A DNA stretch of 64,000 nt from RH-AL1 sp964244495 (GCA_964244495.1 CAXTIU010000002.1:186001-250000), one strand, 5' to 3'; positions 53,294 to 62,315 are shown, counted from the stretch's first letter. Notes: generated by a model not told the origin, from the letters alone. Numbers and translations: made by a program.

Positions 53294-54613
53294 ATGGCCA
53301 CGCTTAGCATAATCGAGTTCTCGTGTTTAGAAGATGCAGTTTTTACGATATCTCCGGTAAATATAATAATTGGCCCACAAGGGAGTGGGAAGAGTGTGAC
53401 TACTAAGCTTTTCTATTTTTTCTCCGATATACAGACATCCTTTTTGCAGGCAGCGGAAAGAAGAGAAACGCTTGATGATTATAAAAAACACCTATCGCGT
53501 CAGTTCACCATATTGTTTCCGCCGACTGCCTGGGGTCCTGGCAGATTCAATATCAACTACACGTGTGGAGCGTTGACTGTTAGAGCACTCCGCAGGAAAA
53601 AAGCTGGCAAGATGTCAGAAGATGTAAACTTTACGTTTTCCGAATGGTTTGTGGGATTTTATAAAGATGCAGTAGAGACGTTTGAGCGTTCCGGGGCAGA
53701 TGACGACATAGATGGAGGAGTTACGCTACGAGTTAATGACGCTCTGGATAAAACATGGCGTGTTAAAGAGATTATGTATCGTCGTTTTGCCTCTGAGTTA
53801 CGCGGCGACTACATCGCGGGTCAAACGTTCATTCCCGCTGGAAGGGCATTCTTTACAAGCATAGGCAGACTAGTCGCGGGTTTTGAACAAGCAGGAAGCC
53901 TGGATCCTGTTACCATCAAGTTTGCTAGACTGTTCGCTAGCGTAAGAGATCGAAACTCACGGCGCGTGTCAAGAATTAACAGGCTAGGTCCTGAGTTTAT
54001 GGCCAAGAGAACAGATTTCATGAATCGATTGTTTGGCGGTGAAGTACGTTTTGAGGAAGAAGCTGAGTTTGTTGAGACCACTGACGGCCGAAAGGTCCCT
54101 TTTACATCGTTGTCAAGTGGACAGCAAGAGCTTATCCCAATGTGGACCTTGATGGATTATTTTGCTGAGCGGGATGCTATGACTATAACGCCATCTGGCA
54201 GATCGACTCGGAGATATATGGAATTGGTTTATATCGAAGAACCTGAAGCACACCTTTTTCCATCGGCTCAAAGTTTTTTAATGGAATTTCTTATTAGTTC
54301 CATTGTCTCTGACAGAAATAAAAGAAATCTTATTATAACGACCCATAGCCCATATATTATGGCAAAGCTAAATGTCTTCCTCAAAGCAGGCCAACTTGCA
54401 AGACGCAAAAAGCGCAATAATGATATAAATGAAGTTGTTCCGCGTGAATGTTGGCTTACTGATCGTCAATTATCCGCCTTCGCGATCGAAGATCGTAGGA
54501 TTAAAACTTTGATTGATGAGGACGGCTTAATAGATGGCAGATACTTAGATCAGGTTTCTGAAGAGAACTCTCGAGAGTTTTCTCTCTTACTTAAGATCGA
54601 GTCAGAAATGTGA
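53294..54613 (+). CDS. AAA/ABC-type ATPase of a putative two-gene defence module
   Basis: The 439-residue ATPase belongs to the AAA15/AAA21 (OLD/RecF-like) group. Walker A is GPQGSGKS (27-34), the ABC signature SLSSGQQ (272-278), Walker B LVYIEEPEAH (311-320) and the H-loop ITTHSP (348-353). Between them lies a mostly helical region too short for SMC coiled coils. No TOPRIM or HNH domain is fused. The gene is AT-rich (many aaa, tat, att codons) unlike all neighbours, a sign of transfer. Its TGA overlaps the nuclease ATG (TGATG). A longer TTG start at 53252 lacks a ribosome-binding site. Confidence 0.85.
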   Translation: MATLSIIEFSCLEDAVFTISPVNIIIGPQGSGKSVTTKLFYFFSDIQTSFLQAAERRETLDDYKKHLSRQFTILFPPTAWGPGRFNINYTCGALTVRALRRKKAGKMSEDVNFTFSEWFVGFYKDAVETFERSGADDDIDGGVTLRVNDALDKTWRVKEIMYRRFASELRGDYIAGQTFIPAGRAFFTSIGRLVAGFEQAGSLDPVTIKFARLFASVRDRNSRRVSRINRLGPEFMAKRTDFMNRLFGGEVRFEEEAEFVETTDGRKVPFTSLSSGQQELIPMWTLMDYFAERDAMTITPSGRSTRRYMELVYIEEPEAHLFPSAQSFLMEFLISSIVSDRNKRNLIITTHSPYIMAKLNVFLKAGQLARRKKRNNDINEVVPRECWLTDRQLSAFAIEDRRIKTLIDEDGLIDGRYLDQVSEENSREFSLLLKIESEM

Positions 54614-55053
54614 TGGTCAAAGCAGATTGTACTTCCATAGTCAGTCACTCGAAGATCAAGGTAGAGGAGAATAAGAGAAAGGCCGTTTTTTTGAATGCAG
54701 AAAAAGCTTCGTATAGTATATCCCGTATCGACAATTGCGTGGTGACAAAAGGTCCGCGCGCTGATTTTCTGGTAAGCAAGGCTAAAAGCCACTCCGCCCT
54801 TGTCGAACTCAAGGGCACAGACGTGGAACATGCTTGTGAACAATTGTTTACATCGGCAGAACACGTTGACGTTAAAATCCTTCTTAATAAAGCTTTCGGC
54901 TTTTTAGTAGTTTGCAGTAGATATCCAAAATTCGATACATTTGTTCTGCGTGCAAAACAAAAGGCAGCAACAAGGTATAGAGCCGGATTCCATATCGTTC
55001 AAGGGCAAGGCGAATTTGATATCACTAGGATAGCAGACATCAGAGACATGTAG
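54613..55053 (+). CDS. Small PD-(D/E)XK-like nuclease of the putative defence module
   Basis: This 146-residue protein has the core of PD-(D/E)XK nucleases: Asp51 in RADFLVSK, then Glu65-x-Lys67 in SALVELKG on the next strand, followed by helix DVEHACEQLF with Gln77 at the place often used in motif IV. The remainder is a short beta/alpha domain. It resembles small stand-alone proteins seen beside AAA ATPases. The start overlaps the ATPase stop, so both are made together. A GTG at 54610 would add one residue. It is as AT-rich as the ATPase gene and ends 8 nt before the convergent lepA stop. Confidence 0.7.
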   Translation: MVKADCTSIVSHSKIKVEENKRKAVFLNAEKASYSISRIDNCVVTKGPRADFLVSKAKSHSALVELKGTDVEHACEQLFTSAEHVDVKILLNKAFGFLVVCSRYPKFDTFVLRAKQKAATRYRAGFHIVQGQGEFDITRIADIRDM

Positions 55054-55061
55054 CGGTTCCT

Positions 55062-56867
55062 TTACCCATCCATCTTCAGCGCCGCGATGAACGCCTCCTG
55101 CGGGATCTCCACCTTGCCGAACTGGCGCATCTTCTTCTTGCCGGCCTTCTGCTTCTCCAGGAGCTTGCGCTTGCGGGTCACGTCGCCGCCGTAGCACTTG
55201 GCGGTGACGTCCTTGCGCATCGCGCGCACCGTCTCGCGCGCGATGATCTTGCCGCCGATCGCCGCCTGCACGGGGATGACGAACATGTGCTGGGGGATCA
55301 GGTCCTTCAGCTTCTCCACCATGGCGCGGCCCCGGCCCTCCGCCCGGTCGCGGTGGACCAGCATGGAGAGGGCGTCGACCGGCTCGGCGTTGACCATGAT
55401 GTTCATGCGCACGAGGTCGCCGGCCTTGTAGTCGGTGATCGCGTAGTCGAACGAGGCGTAGCCCTTCGAGATCGACTTTAGACGGTCGTAGAAGTCGAAC
55501 ACCACCTCGTTCAACGGCAGGTCGTAGACCGCCATGGCGCGAGAGCCGACGTAGTTCAGGTCCACCTGCACGCCGCGCCGCTCCTGGCACAGCTTCAGCA
55601 CGGAGCCGAGGTAGTCGTCCGGCGTCAGGATGGTGGCGCGGATCCAGGGCTCGGCGATGGCGGCGATCTGGGTCGGGTCCGGCATGTCGGCCGGGTTGTG
55701 GAGGGAGATCGCCGCGCCGTCGCGCAGCGTCATCTGGTAGATGACGGAGGGCGCGGTGGCGATGAGGTCGAGGTTGAACTCGCGCTCCAGCCGCTCCTGG
55801 ATGATCTCCAGGTGGAGCAGGCCGAGGAACCCGCAGCGGAAGCCGAAGCCGAGCGCGGCGGAACTCTCCATCTCGAAGGAGAAGGACGCGTCGTTGAGGC
55901 GGAGCCGCCCCATCGCGGCGCGCAGGTCCTCGAAGTCGGCGGCATCGACCGGGAACAGGCCGCAGAACACGACCGGCTGGGCCGGCTTGAAGCCGGGCAG
56001 CGCGGCGAGGCAGGGCTTGCGCTCGTCGGTGATGGTGTCGCCGACGCGGGTGTCGGCCACCTGCTTGATCTGCGCCGTGATGAAGCCCATCTCGCCGGGG
56101 CCGAGGGCGGCGGCGTCCTTCATCTTGGGGGTGAACACGCCGAGGCGGTCGACCTCGTAGTGGGCGTCGGTGCCCATCATGGTGATCTTCTGGTGCTTCC
56201 TCAGCGTGCCGTCGATCACGCGCACCAGCACCACCACGCCGAGGTAGGCGTCGTACCAGCTGTCGACCAGCAGCGCCTTGAGGGGGGCGGCGTCGTCGCC
56301 CTGCGGGGGCGGCAGGCGGGCGACGATGGCCTCCAGCACGAGGTCGATGCCGAGCCCCGTCTTGGCGGAGATCGGCACGGCGTCGGACGCGTCGATGCCG
56401 ATCACGTCCTCGATCTGCTGCTTGACGCGGTCCGGCTCGGCGGCCGGCAGGTCGATCTTGTTCAGCACCGGCACGATCTCGTGGCCGGCGTCGAGCGCGT
56501 GGTACACGTTGGCGAGCGTCTGGGCCTCGACCCCTTGCGAGGCGTCGACCACCAGCAGCGAGCCCTCGCAGGCGGCGAGCGAGCGCGACACCTCGTAGGC
56601 GAAGTCGACGTGGCCGGGCGTGTCCATCAGGTTGAGGATGTAGTCGCGGCCGTCGCGGGCGCGGTACTCCAGGCGCACCGTCTGCGCCTTGATGGTGATG
56701 CCGCGCTCGCGCTCGATGTCCATCGAATCGAGCATCTGCTCGCTCATGTCGCGCAACGCGACGGTGCCGGTCGTCTGGATCAGCCGGTCGGCGAGCGTCG
56801 ACTTGCCGTGGTCGATATGCGCGACGATGGAGAAGTTGCGGATGTTCGCGATGGGATGGGTGGCCAT
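55062..56867 (-). CDS. lepA: Elongation factor 4 (LepA)
   Basis: The 601-residue translational GTPase has the usual LepA length (about 600). G-domain motifs are AHIDHGKSTLADRL (G1), GITIKAQ (G2), DTPGH (G3) and NKID (G4). The C-terminal domain unique to LepA ends with KCYGGDVTRKRKLLEKQKAGKKKM. It acts on stalled or mispositioned ribosomes at the membrane. The ATG at 56867 gives MATHPIANIRNFSIVAHIDHGK, the family start. A housekeeping gene, useful as a taxonomic anchor. Confidence 0.97.
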   Translation of the reverse strand: MATHPIANIRNFSIVAHIDHGKSTLADRLIQTTGTVALRDMSEQMLDSMDIERERGITIKAQTVRLEYRARDGRDYILNLMDTPGHVDFAYEVSRSLAACEGSLLVVDASQGVEAQTLANVYHALDAGHEIVPVLNKIDLPAAEPDRVKQQIEDVIGIDASDAVPISAKTGLGIDLVLEAIVARLPPPQGDDAAPLKALLVDSWYDAYLGVVVLVRVIDGTLRKHQKITMMGTDAHYEVDRLGVFTPKMKDAAALGPGEMGFITAQIKQVADTRVGDTITDERKPCLAALPGFKPAQPVVFCGLFPVDAADFEDLRAAMGRLRLNDASFSFEMESSAALGFGFRCGFLGLLHLEIIQERLEREFNLDLIATAPSVIYQMTLRDGAAISLHNPADMPDPTQIAAIAEPWIRATILTPDDYLGSVLKLCQERRGVQVDLNYVGSRAMAVYDLPLNEVVFDFYDRLKSISKGYASFDYAITDYKAGDLVRMNIMVNAEPVDALSMLVHRDRAEGRGRAMVEKLKDLIPQHMFVIPVQAAIGGKIIARETVRAMRKDVTAKCYGGDVTRKRKLLEKQKAGKKKMRQFGKVEIPQEAFIAALKMDG

Positions 56868-57060
56868 GGCCCGATCTAACAGGGCACCCCGACCGTGGGA
56901 AGGGCGCGCGCACCGGCGGGCTTCCGGGCGCGCCCTCGTGAGGCCGTCCGGCGCCTCGAAGTTTCGTGGGAGCAAGTCGATGGGACGCGGAGGTTTTGGT
57001 GGCGCGAGCGCGGGCCATCGCTTAAAGGAGCGGTCGAAGGCCAGGATTAGGGTTACCGCC

Positions 57061-57324
57061 ATGACGAAAAAGCTTCTGATACTCGCGACCGGCGCCGCCG
57101 GCCTGCTCGCGGCGGCGACGTTGCCGGCCTCCGCGCAGGTCCAGGACTTCTTCTGCAACACCTTCACCATCGGCTGCCCGGACGCGCCGCCGCCCGCCCC
57201 GATCCCGGTGCAGGCGACCGAGCCGGCCCCGGCCCCCGTGAAGGCGAAGCATCACGCCAAGAAGAAGGTCGCGAAGGCGAAAGAGGCCAAGGCGGACAAG
57301 GCCGACAAGACCGAGACGCAGTAG
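57061..57324 (+). CDS. Small exported Pro/Ala/Lys-rich protein
   Basis: The 87-residue protein has a clear signal peptide (KKLLILATGAAGLLAAATLPASAQ). A short cysteine-containing segment follows (DFFCNTFTIGCPDAPPPAP), then a proline-rich linker and a lysine/alanine-rich tail (KHHAKKKVAKAKEAKADKADK). The charged tail may bind nucleic acid, LPS or cell wall; no family recognised. It is divergent from lepA over 193 nt and is followed by a strong terminator. Confidence 0.75.
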   Translation: MTKKLLILATGAAGLLAAATLPASAQVQDFFCNTFTIGCPDAPPPAPIPVQATEPAPAPVKAKHHAKKKVAKAKEAKADKADKTETQ

Positions 57325-57347
57325 CGCCCCTGTCGCGCCGGGACGCG

Positions 57348-57377
57348 CGGTCCGGGTGACACGGGCATCCCGGACCG
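57348..57377. terminator. Bidirectional terminator
   Basis: A perfect 9-bp stem cggtccggg / cccggaccg with a 12-nt loop lies 23 nt after the small exported protein gene and 4 nt before the end of the convergent site-2 protease gene. It serves both transcripts. There is no T-run. Confidence 0.65.
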
Positions 57378-57381
57378 ATCC

Positions 57382-58194
57382 CTAGAACAGCCGCATCATG
57401 CCGAAGCCGCGCGCGATGGCCTCCAGGTTGAAGCCGAACGCCAGGGTGATGTTGGCGCCGAGACGGATCAGCGCGGCGCCGACCGGCGTCAGCCAGATCA
57501 GCAGGAACAGCACGAGGAAGGCGCCGGCGCCGACCTGTTCGACCTTCGCGGCGGTCCTTGCGGCCAGGAACGGGCGTAGCACGCCGAACCCGTCGAGCCC
57601 GGGGAACGGCAGCAGGTTGAGGACAACGGCGGTCGCCTGGAACAGCGCCAGCACCGCGAGGCCGGATGCCAGATCGATCGCCGTGCCGTCCACCATCGTG
57701 TCGTCCGACGGCAGCGTCCCGTAGAGGACCGCGAGGAGGACGAGGACGGCGAGGTTGGCCGCCGGTCCCGCCGCCGACACGGCGACCTTCCATCCCCGGC
57801 TGCGCAACGCCCCCGTGCGGACGTAGATGGCCGCGCCGGGCAGGCCGAAGCCGCCGAGCAGCACGAACACCACCGGCAGGATGATCGACAGGGCCGGGTC
57901 GGTGTAGCGAGCCGGGTCGAGATCGAGGTAGCCGGTGCGCGCGATGGCCGTGTCGCCGCCGTGATAGGCGGTCAGCGCGTGGGCGAACTCGTGCAGGCAG
58001 AGGCTGACGGTCCAGCCCGACAGCACGAGAACGAGCACGGGGAATCGCCCGGCCACCACGCCATGCCGGAGGAGCGAGCCGGTGCCCGAGAAGATCAGCA
58101 GCAGGAGGAGGAAGTTGACGCTCGGGAGGGCGGCCCCGGCGCGCGCGGGCCGGCTCTTCGAGGCCCGACCCGGCCGGTTATCCTGCTGCGACAA
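57382..58194 (-). CDS. Site-2 protease family (M50) membrane protein
   Basis: About 270 residues with five to six hydrophobic segments. The metalloprotease zinc site is HEFAH in SLCLHEFAHALTAYHGGD and the third ligand motif is NLLPFPGLDGFGVLRPF (the family NxxPxPxLDG). This is the rhomboid-like soluble-domain-free M50 type widespread in bacteria. Start uncertain: TTG at 58194 is used here because it immediately precedes the natural-looking SQQDNRPG; a GTG at 58218 would add 8 residues. Substrate unknown. Confidence 0.82.
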   Translation of the reverse strand: MSQQDNRPGRASKSRPARAGAALPSVNFLLLLLIFSGTGSLLRHGVVAGRFPVLVLVLSGWTVSLCLHEFAHALTAYHGGDTAIARTGYLDLDPARYTDPALSIILPVVFVLLGGFGLPGAAIYVRTGALRSRGWKVAVSAAGPAANLAVLVLLAVLYGTLPSDDTMVDGTAIDLASGLAVLALFQATAVVLNLLPFPGLDGFGVLRPFLAARTAAKVEQVGAGAFLVLFLLIWLTPVGAALIRLGANITLAFGFNLEAIARGFGMMRLF

Positions 58195-58247
58195 GGTCAG
58201 TCCCCACGCGTTCCACACCCCGCACGGCGATGGGCGCACCGGTTCCC

Positions 58248-59867
58248 TTATACGGTCGACTCGGCGACGAGAACCCACGTTCCGTCGCGCGACGTGCCGC
58301 CGCCGTCCGCCGCCACGGTGCCGCCGCGGGCGGCGTTGCCGCTGTCTCGGCCACCGCGCCCGAACACCGCGCCGATCATCAGCAGGCAAGGCCCGGTCGG
58401 GTTCGCGGTCGCCGTCAAGCACGGCATGTCGCCGATCGCGCCGCTGACGCGGCGCTCGTCGGGGTGCGTCGCCCGCTCGACCAGCAGGGCGGGCACGTCC
58501 GCCGGCAGGCCGTGCGCCAGCAGTTGGCCGACCAGCGCGTCCATGGTGCGCACGCCCATGTAGACCACGCTGGATGCGTTGGCGTCGCACAGCGCGGGCC
58601 AGTCGATATCGCCGGGCAGGCGGCCGTCCTTGGCGTGCGCGGTGATGAACTGGAGGCGCCGCGCCACCGTCCGCTCCGTCAGCGAGATCCCGAGCGAGGC
58701 CGCCGCGCCGAGCGCCGCCGTGATGCCGGGGATCACCTCGACCGGCACGCCGGCCGCCCGGCAGCCCTCGATCTCCTCCGTGGCGCGCCCGAAGATCATG
58801 GGGTCGCCCCCCTTGAGGCGGACGACGCGCTTGCCCTCCCTGGCGAACGCCACCATCATGGCCGTGATGTCGTCCTGCTTGCAGGAGGGACGATAGCCAC
58901 GCTTGCCGACGTCGATCTTGCGCGCCTCGCGTCGCGCCATGTCGACGACGGCGGGCGCGACGAGGTTGTCGTAGAGCACGACGTCGGCGCCCTGCAGCGC
59001 CCGCAGCGTCTTCAGCGTGACGAGGTCGGGATCGCCCGGCCCGGCGCCGGCCAGCACCACGCGGCCCATGGCGGTCCCGTCGGCGGCCCTGTCGTCGGGC
59101 GCACCTTCGCGCGCTCGCGGCGCGTCCAGCGAGCGCGCGTCCCGAAGGAAGGCGTCGAAGTCGGCCTCGTTCGGCGGCGCGTCGTCGTGGCCGAGCGCGC
59201 GCAACGAGAAGCGCTCCCAGAAGCGCCGCCGCGCGTGGAATGGCAGTTGCAGCGGCACGACCTTGGCCCGCCAGGCGCGCGCCGCCTCGGCCCAGCTCTT
59301 CAGGCTCGCCGGCAGCAGCGTTTCCAGCCGGCCGCGGATCGCCTGGCCGAACACCGGCGCGGTGCCCTGGGTCGAGATGCCGATGACCAGGGGCGAGCGG
59401 TTGACGATCGCGCCGAACTGGAAATCGCAGAAGGTCGGGTTGTCGATGGCGTTCATCGGCACGCTCGCCGCCCGCGCGGCGGCGCGGAAGCGCCCGGCCT
59501 CGTCGTCGTCGAGCGTGTCGACGAGCGCCACCGCCGCGCCGTGCAGGTCCTCGGCCTCCCACGCGCGCGCGTGCAGGGTGACGCGCGGGCATTGCGCCGC
59601 CAGTTCGCGCATCTGCTCGCACGGGGCCGCCGCGTAGACGTCGAGCGACGCGCCGGTCGCCTGGAGCAGCTCCGCCTTCCACACCGCCCGCTCGCTCGCT
59701 CCCGCCAGCACCGCCCGCTTGCCGGCGAGCACGAAGAAGACCGGCAGGACCGCGAGGTCCTCCATCGGTCCCACGCGGGACGTAGCCTCCGGAGGGACCA
59801 CCGTCGTCACCGCTTCCGTCGTCACCGCTTCGCCCATGACCTCATCGAACCCCAGCCACCATCCCAT
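58248..59867 (-). CDS. cysG: Siroheme synthase (uroporphyrinogen-III methyltransferase/precorrin-2 dehydrogenase/ferrochelatase)
   Basis: The 539-residue protein has both CysG halves. The N-terminal precorrin-2 dehydrogenase/ferrochelatase part is about residues 40-240, with LPVFFVLAGKRAVLAGAS, FCDFQFGAIVNRSPLVIGISTQGTAP and the helix domain. The SAM-dependent methyltransferase part is about residues 255-500, with VVLAGAGPGDPDLVTLKTLRALQGADVVLYDNLV and VRLKGGDPMIFGR. It makes siroheme for sulfite and nitrite reductases. A 15-nt tandem repeat encodes EAVTTEAVTT near the start, so alternative starts at 59837 or 59762 are possible. Confidence 0.95.
   Translation of the reverse strand: MGWWLGFDEVMGEAVTTEAVTTVVPPEATSRVGPMEDLAVLPVFFVLAGKRAVLAGASERAVWKAELLQATGASLDVYAAAPCEQMRELAAQCPRVTLHARAWEAEDLHGAAVALVDTLDDDEAGRFRAAARAASVPMNAIDNPTFCDFQFGAIVNRSPLVIGISTQGTAPVFGQAIRGRLETLLPASLKSWAEAARAWRAKVVPLQLPFHARRRFWERFSLRALGHDDAPPNEADFDAFLRDARSLDAPRAREGAPDDRAADGTAMGRVVLAGAGPGDPDLVTLKTLRALQGADVVLYDNLVAPAVVDMARREARKIDVGKRGYRPSCKQDDITAMMVAFAREGKRVVRLKGGDPMIFGRATEEIEGCRAAGVPVEVIPGITAALGAAASLGISLTERTVARRLQFITAHAKDGRLPGDIDWPALCDANASSVVYMGVRTMDALVGQLLAHGLPADVPALLVERATHPDERRVSGAIGDMPCLTATANPTGPCLLMIGAVFGRGGRDSGNAARGGTVAADGGGTSRDGTWVLVAESTV
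59803..59831 (-). repeat. 15-nt tandem duplication in the 5' part of cysG
   Basis: gtcgtcaccgcttc occurs twice with a period of 15 (59803-59816 and 59818-59831), encoding EAVTT twice. It is in frame and in the nonconserved N-terminal extension, so it is probably neutral. It resembles the duplication at the start of the ABC ATPase gene. Confidence 0.55.
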
Positions 59868-60022
59868 CTAGGGGATTCCATCCAAGCGTGCCAACCCATG
59901 CGCGACAGCGTCAAGCCCTTGCGCCGCCGACGTCTTCGCGATTGCGCAACCGGGTGGACGACGGCACAGTGCCTGCGAGACCGCTCCTTGTTCGTACCAC
60001 GCAGGCCTCCTTGAGCACCCTT

Positions 60023-62092
60023 ATGCAGGCGGCCGGTCCGCGCCCGCGTCCCGATCCGTCGAGCCCGACCCGCCCGCTCGACACGCTGGCGACCATGCTC
60101 ATCGTGCTCCTCACGATCGGCATCCTCTTCTTCGCGCGCGAAATCCTCGTGCCGATCGCCATCGCCGTCCTCCTCAGCTTCGTTCTGTCGCCGCTCGTCA
60201 AGCTGCTCCGGCGCACCGGCCTCCACAAGAGCGTGGCGGTGGGCATCACCGTCTTCGCCACGTTCCTCATCACGGTGATCCTAGGCGGCATCCTCGCCAA
60301 GCAATTGTCCGACCTTGCCGCCGACGCGCCGAAGTACCAGGCGACCGTGACGCAGAAGGTCGACGCCGCCCGCGACTTCGCCGCCAACAGCGCCATCCTC
60401 CACAAGCTCGACACGCTCATCGCCGACATCGCCCAGGGAGGGGCTCAGGGCGGGCGGGCGGGCGCCAGGGGGGACGCGCCCAAGGCCGCCCTGTTCCCGG
60501 CTCCATCCGGACCGGCCGCCCCCGCCGCTCCGAGAGGCAAACCCGACGGCTCGGGCGTGCCCGAGCCCGCCGCGCCGATGAAGGTGGAGGTGGTGGCGCC
60601 CGCACCCGGCGTCCTCACCATCCTCCAGGCCGCGGCCGGCACAGCCGCCACGCCGCTCGCCACCACGGCCTTCGTGGCGCTGTTCATCGTCTTCATCCTC
60701 ATGCAGCGCGAGGACCTGCGCAATCGCTTCATCCGCCTCGTCGGCTTCGGCGACCTGCAACGCACGACGCTCGCCATGAACGACGCCGCCAACCGCCTGA
60801 GCCGCTACTTCCTGGCGCAGGTGCTGCTCAACACCGGCTTCGGCCTCGTCATCGCCGGCGCCCTGGCGGCTATCGGCGTCCCCAACGCGATCCTATGGGG
60901 GATCGTCGCCATCTTCATGCGCTTCATTCCCTACATCGGTTCGCTGGGGGCCGCCCTGTTCCCGATCCTGATGGCCGCCGCCGCCGGCAGCGGATGGACC
61001 ATGGCGGTGGAGACCGCCCTGCTCTTCGCGGTCGCCGAACTCGTCACGGGGCAGATCGTCGAACCCCTGGTTTATGGCCACAACACCGGCATCTCGCCGA
61101 TCGCCGTGGTGCTCGCCGCCACCTTCTGGACTTGGCTGTGGGGACCGATCGGTCTCGTCCTCTCGACCCCACTCACCGTGTGCCTCGTCGTCATGGGGCG
61201 CCACGTCGAGCGACTGGCGTTCCTCGACATCATCTTCGGCGACGCCCCCGCGCTGACCCCGGTCGAAACCTTCTACCAGCGGATGCTGGCCGGGGACGCC
61301 TCGGAGATCGTGGACCACGCGGACCGGTTCCTGCGGGAGCGCTCGCTGCTCGACTATTGCGACCAGGTGGCGATGCCGGCGCTCCTGCTGGCGCAGAGCG
61401 ACGTGCAACGCGGGGTGCTGGAGGAAAAGCGGCAGATACGCATCCGGGACACGATGCGCGACCTCGTCGAGGACCTGGAGGACCGCGACGACAACCTCGC
61501 CGAGGCCATCACGGCCAAGCAGGCGATGACGGCGAAGCAGGCGCCCGCCTCGCTCGACCGGAGCGCCGACGGGGAGCGGGGCGAGCCGCCGCCCGATCCG
61601 GAAACGTCGCTGCCCAGCGTCGTCGTCGATCCCGCCTGGAAGCGCGACAAGGCGGTGGTCTGCCTCGCCGGCCGCACGCCGCTCGACGAGGCGGCCGCCC
61701 ACCTCCTCGCCGACCTGCTCGCGGAGCACGCCATCGCCACCCACGTCGAACCCGCCGACAGCATCGCGGAAAGCAAGCTCGCCCCCTTCCGCGCCGCCGA
61801 GCCTCGGCTCGTCATCCTGTCGTTTCTCGACGCCGACGCCAAGGCCGCGCAGGCCCGTTTCGCCGTGCGTCGGCTCCGGCGCCACCTGCCCGGCGTCCCG
61901 ATCATCACCGCCTTCTGGATGGCGGAGGAGGATCGCGCCAGCGTGAAAGGCCTCGGCGACGAGGTCAGGAGCGAAGGCTGCGTGTCGAGCCTGCCGGACG
62001 CGATCCGCTTCTGCCTGGAGCGCGCGGCGGCACCCTCGCGCGACGATCCGGACGCGGCGCGCGGACCGGCGGACGGCCTGAACGCGGCGTGA
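60023..62092 (+). CDS. AI-2E-family (PerM-like) membrane protein with C-terminal extension
   Basis: About 689 residues. The N-terminal 410 are the AI-2E transporter fold, with helices around LATMLIVLLTIGILFFAREILVPIAIA, FVALFIVFILMQREDLRNR and the conserved NTGFGLVIAGALAAIGVPNAILWGIVAIFMRFIPYIGS and GHNTGISPIAVVLAATFWTWLWG. An insert of about 55 Pro/Ala/Gly-rich residues splits the core. The last 280 residues are soluble and contain a Rossmann-like stretch (DKAVVCLAGRTPLDEAAAHLLADLLAEHAI and PRLVILSFLDADAKAAQ). Start uncertain; ATG at 60023 has a weak ribosome-binding site. Confidence 0.85.
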   Translation: MQAAGPRPRPDPSSPTRPLDTLATMLIVLLTIGILFFAREILVPIAIAVLLSFVLSPLVKLLRRTGLHKSVAVGITVFATFLITVILGGILAKQLSDLAADAPKYQATVTQKVDAARDFAANSAILHKLDTLIADIAQGGAQGGRAGARGDAPKAALFPAPSGPAAPAAPRGKPDGSGVPEPAAPMKVEVVAPAPGVLTILQAAAGTAATPLATTAFVALFIVFILMQREDLRNRFIRLVGFGDLQRTTLAMNDAANRLSRYFLAQVLLNTGFGLVIAGALAAIGVPNAILWGIVAIFMRFIPYIGSLGAALFPILMAAAAGSGWTMAVETALLFAVAELVTGQIVEPLVYGHNTGISPIAVVLAATFWTWLWGPIGLVLSTPLTVCLVVMGRHVERLAFLDIIFGDAPALTPVETFYQRMLAGDASEIVDHADRFLRERSLLDYCDQVAMPALLLAQSDVQRGVLEEKRQIRIRDTMRDLVEDLEDRDDNLAEAITAKQAMTAKQAPASLDRSADGERGEPPPDPETSLPSVVVDPAWKRDKAVVCLAGRTPLDEAAAHLLADLLAEHAIATHVEPADSIAESKLAPFRAAEPRLVILSFLDADAKAAQARFAVRRLRRHLPGVPIITAFWMAEEDRASVKGLGDEVRSEGCVSSLPDAIRFCLERAAAPSRDDPDAARGPADGLNAA

Positions 62093-62156
62093 GGAAGAGG
62101 GACGGGGCATGCCGCCCGGCTAACGAACCCGCGATAGCCTCAGCCCACCGCGACCT

Positions 62157-62279
62157 AGTCAGGTCCGCTGTCGACGACTTGCTTCATCGGCCATCCCGGT
62201 GATCCATCCCGCCGATGGACGGCCGTGATGAAACGAAAGCCGGTCTTTTCCCACGGCATCGGCGTCGGGCAGGGTATCA
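62157..62279 (-). other. Possible short ORF upstream of the cyclase gene
   Basis: The minus-strand frame from a GTG near 62279 reads IPCPTPMPWEKTGFRF followed by ITAVHRRDGSPGWPMKQVV to a stop at about 62155. The composition is protein-like rather than the usual antisense pattern, but it is about 40 residues, has a weak start, and I recognise no family. It may be a gene remnant in this 223-nt gap. Confidence 0.2.
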
Positions 62280-62315
62280 CCGCCCCGATCGAGCGGCTTT
62301 GAGGGAGAGGCCGTG

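Noticed and set aside
53294..55053. Assignment of the ATPase-nuclease pair to PARIS, Septu, Gabija or Lamassu
   Set aside because: The partner protein lacks TOPRIM, HNH or helicase features, and the ATPase lacks long coiled coils or a fused TOPRIM.
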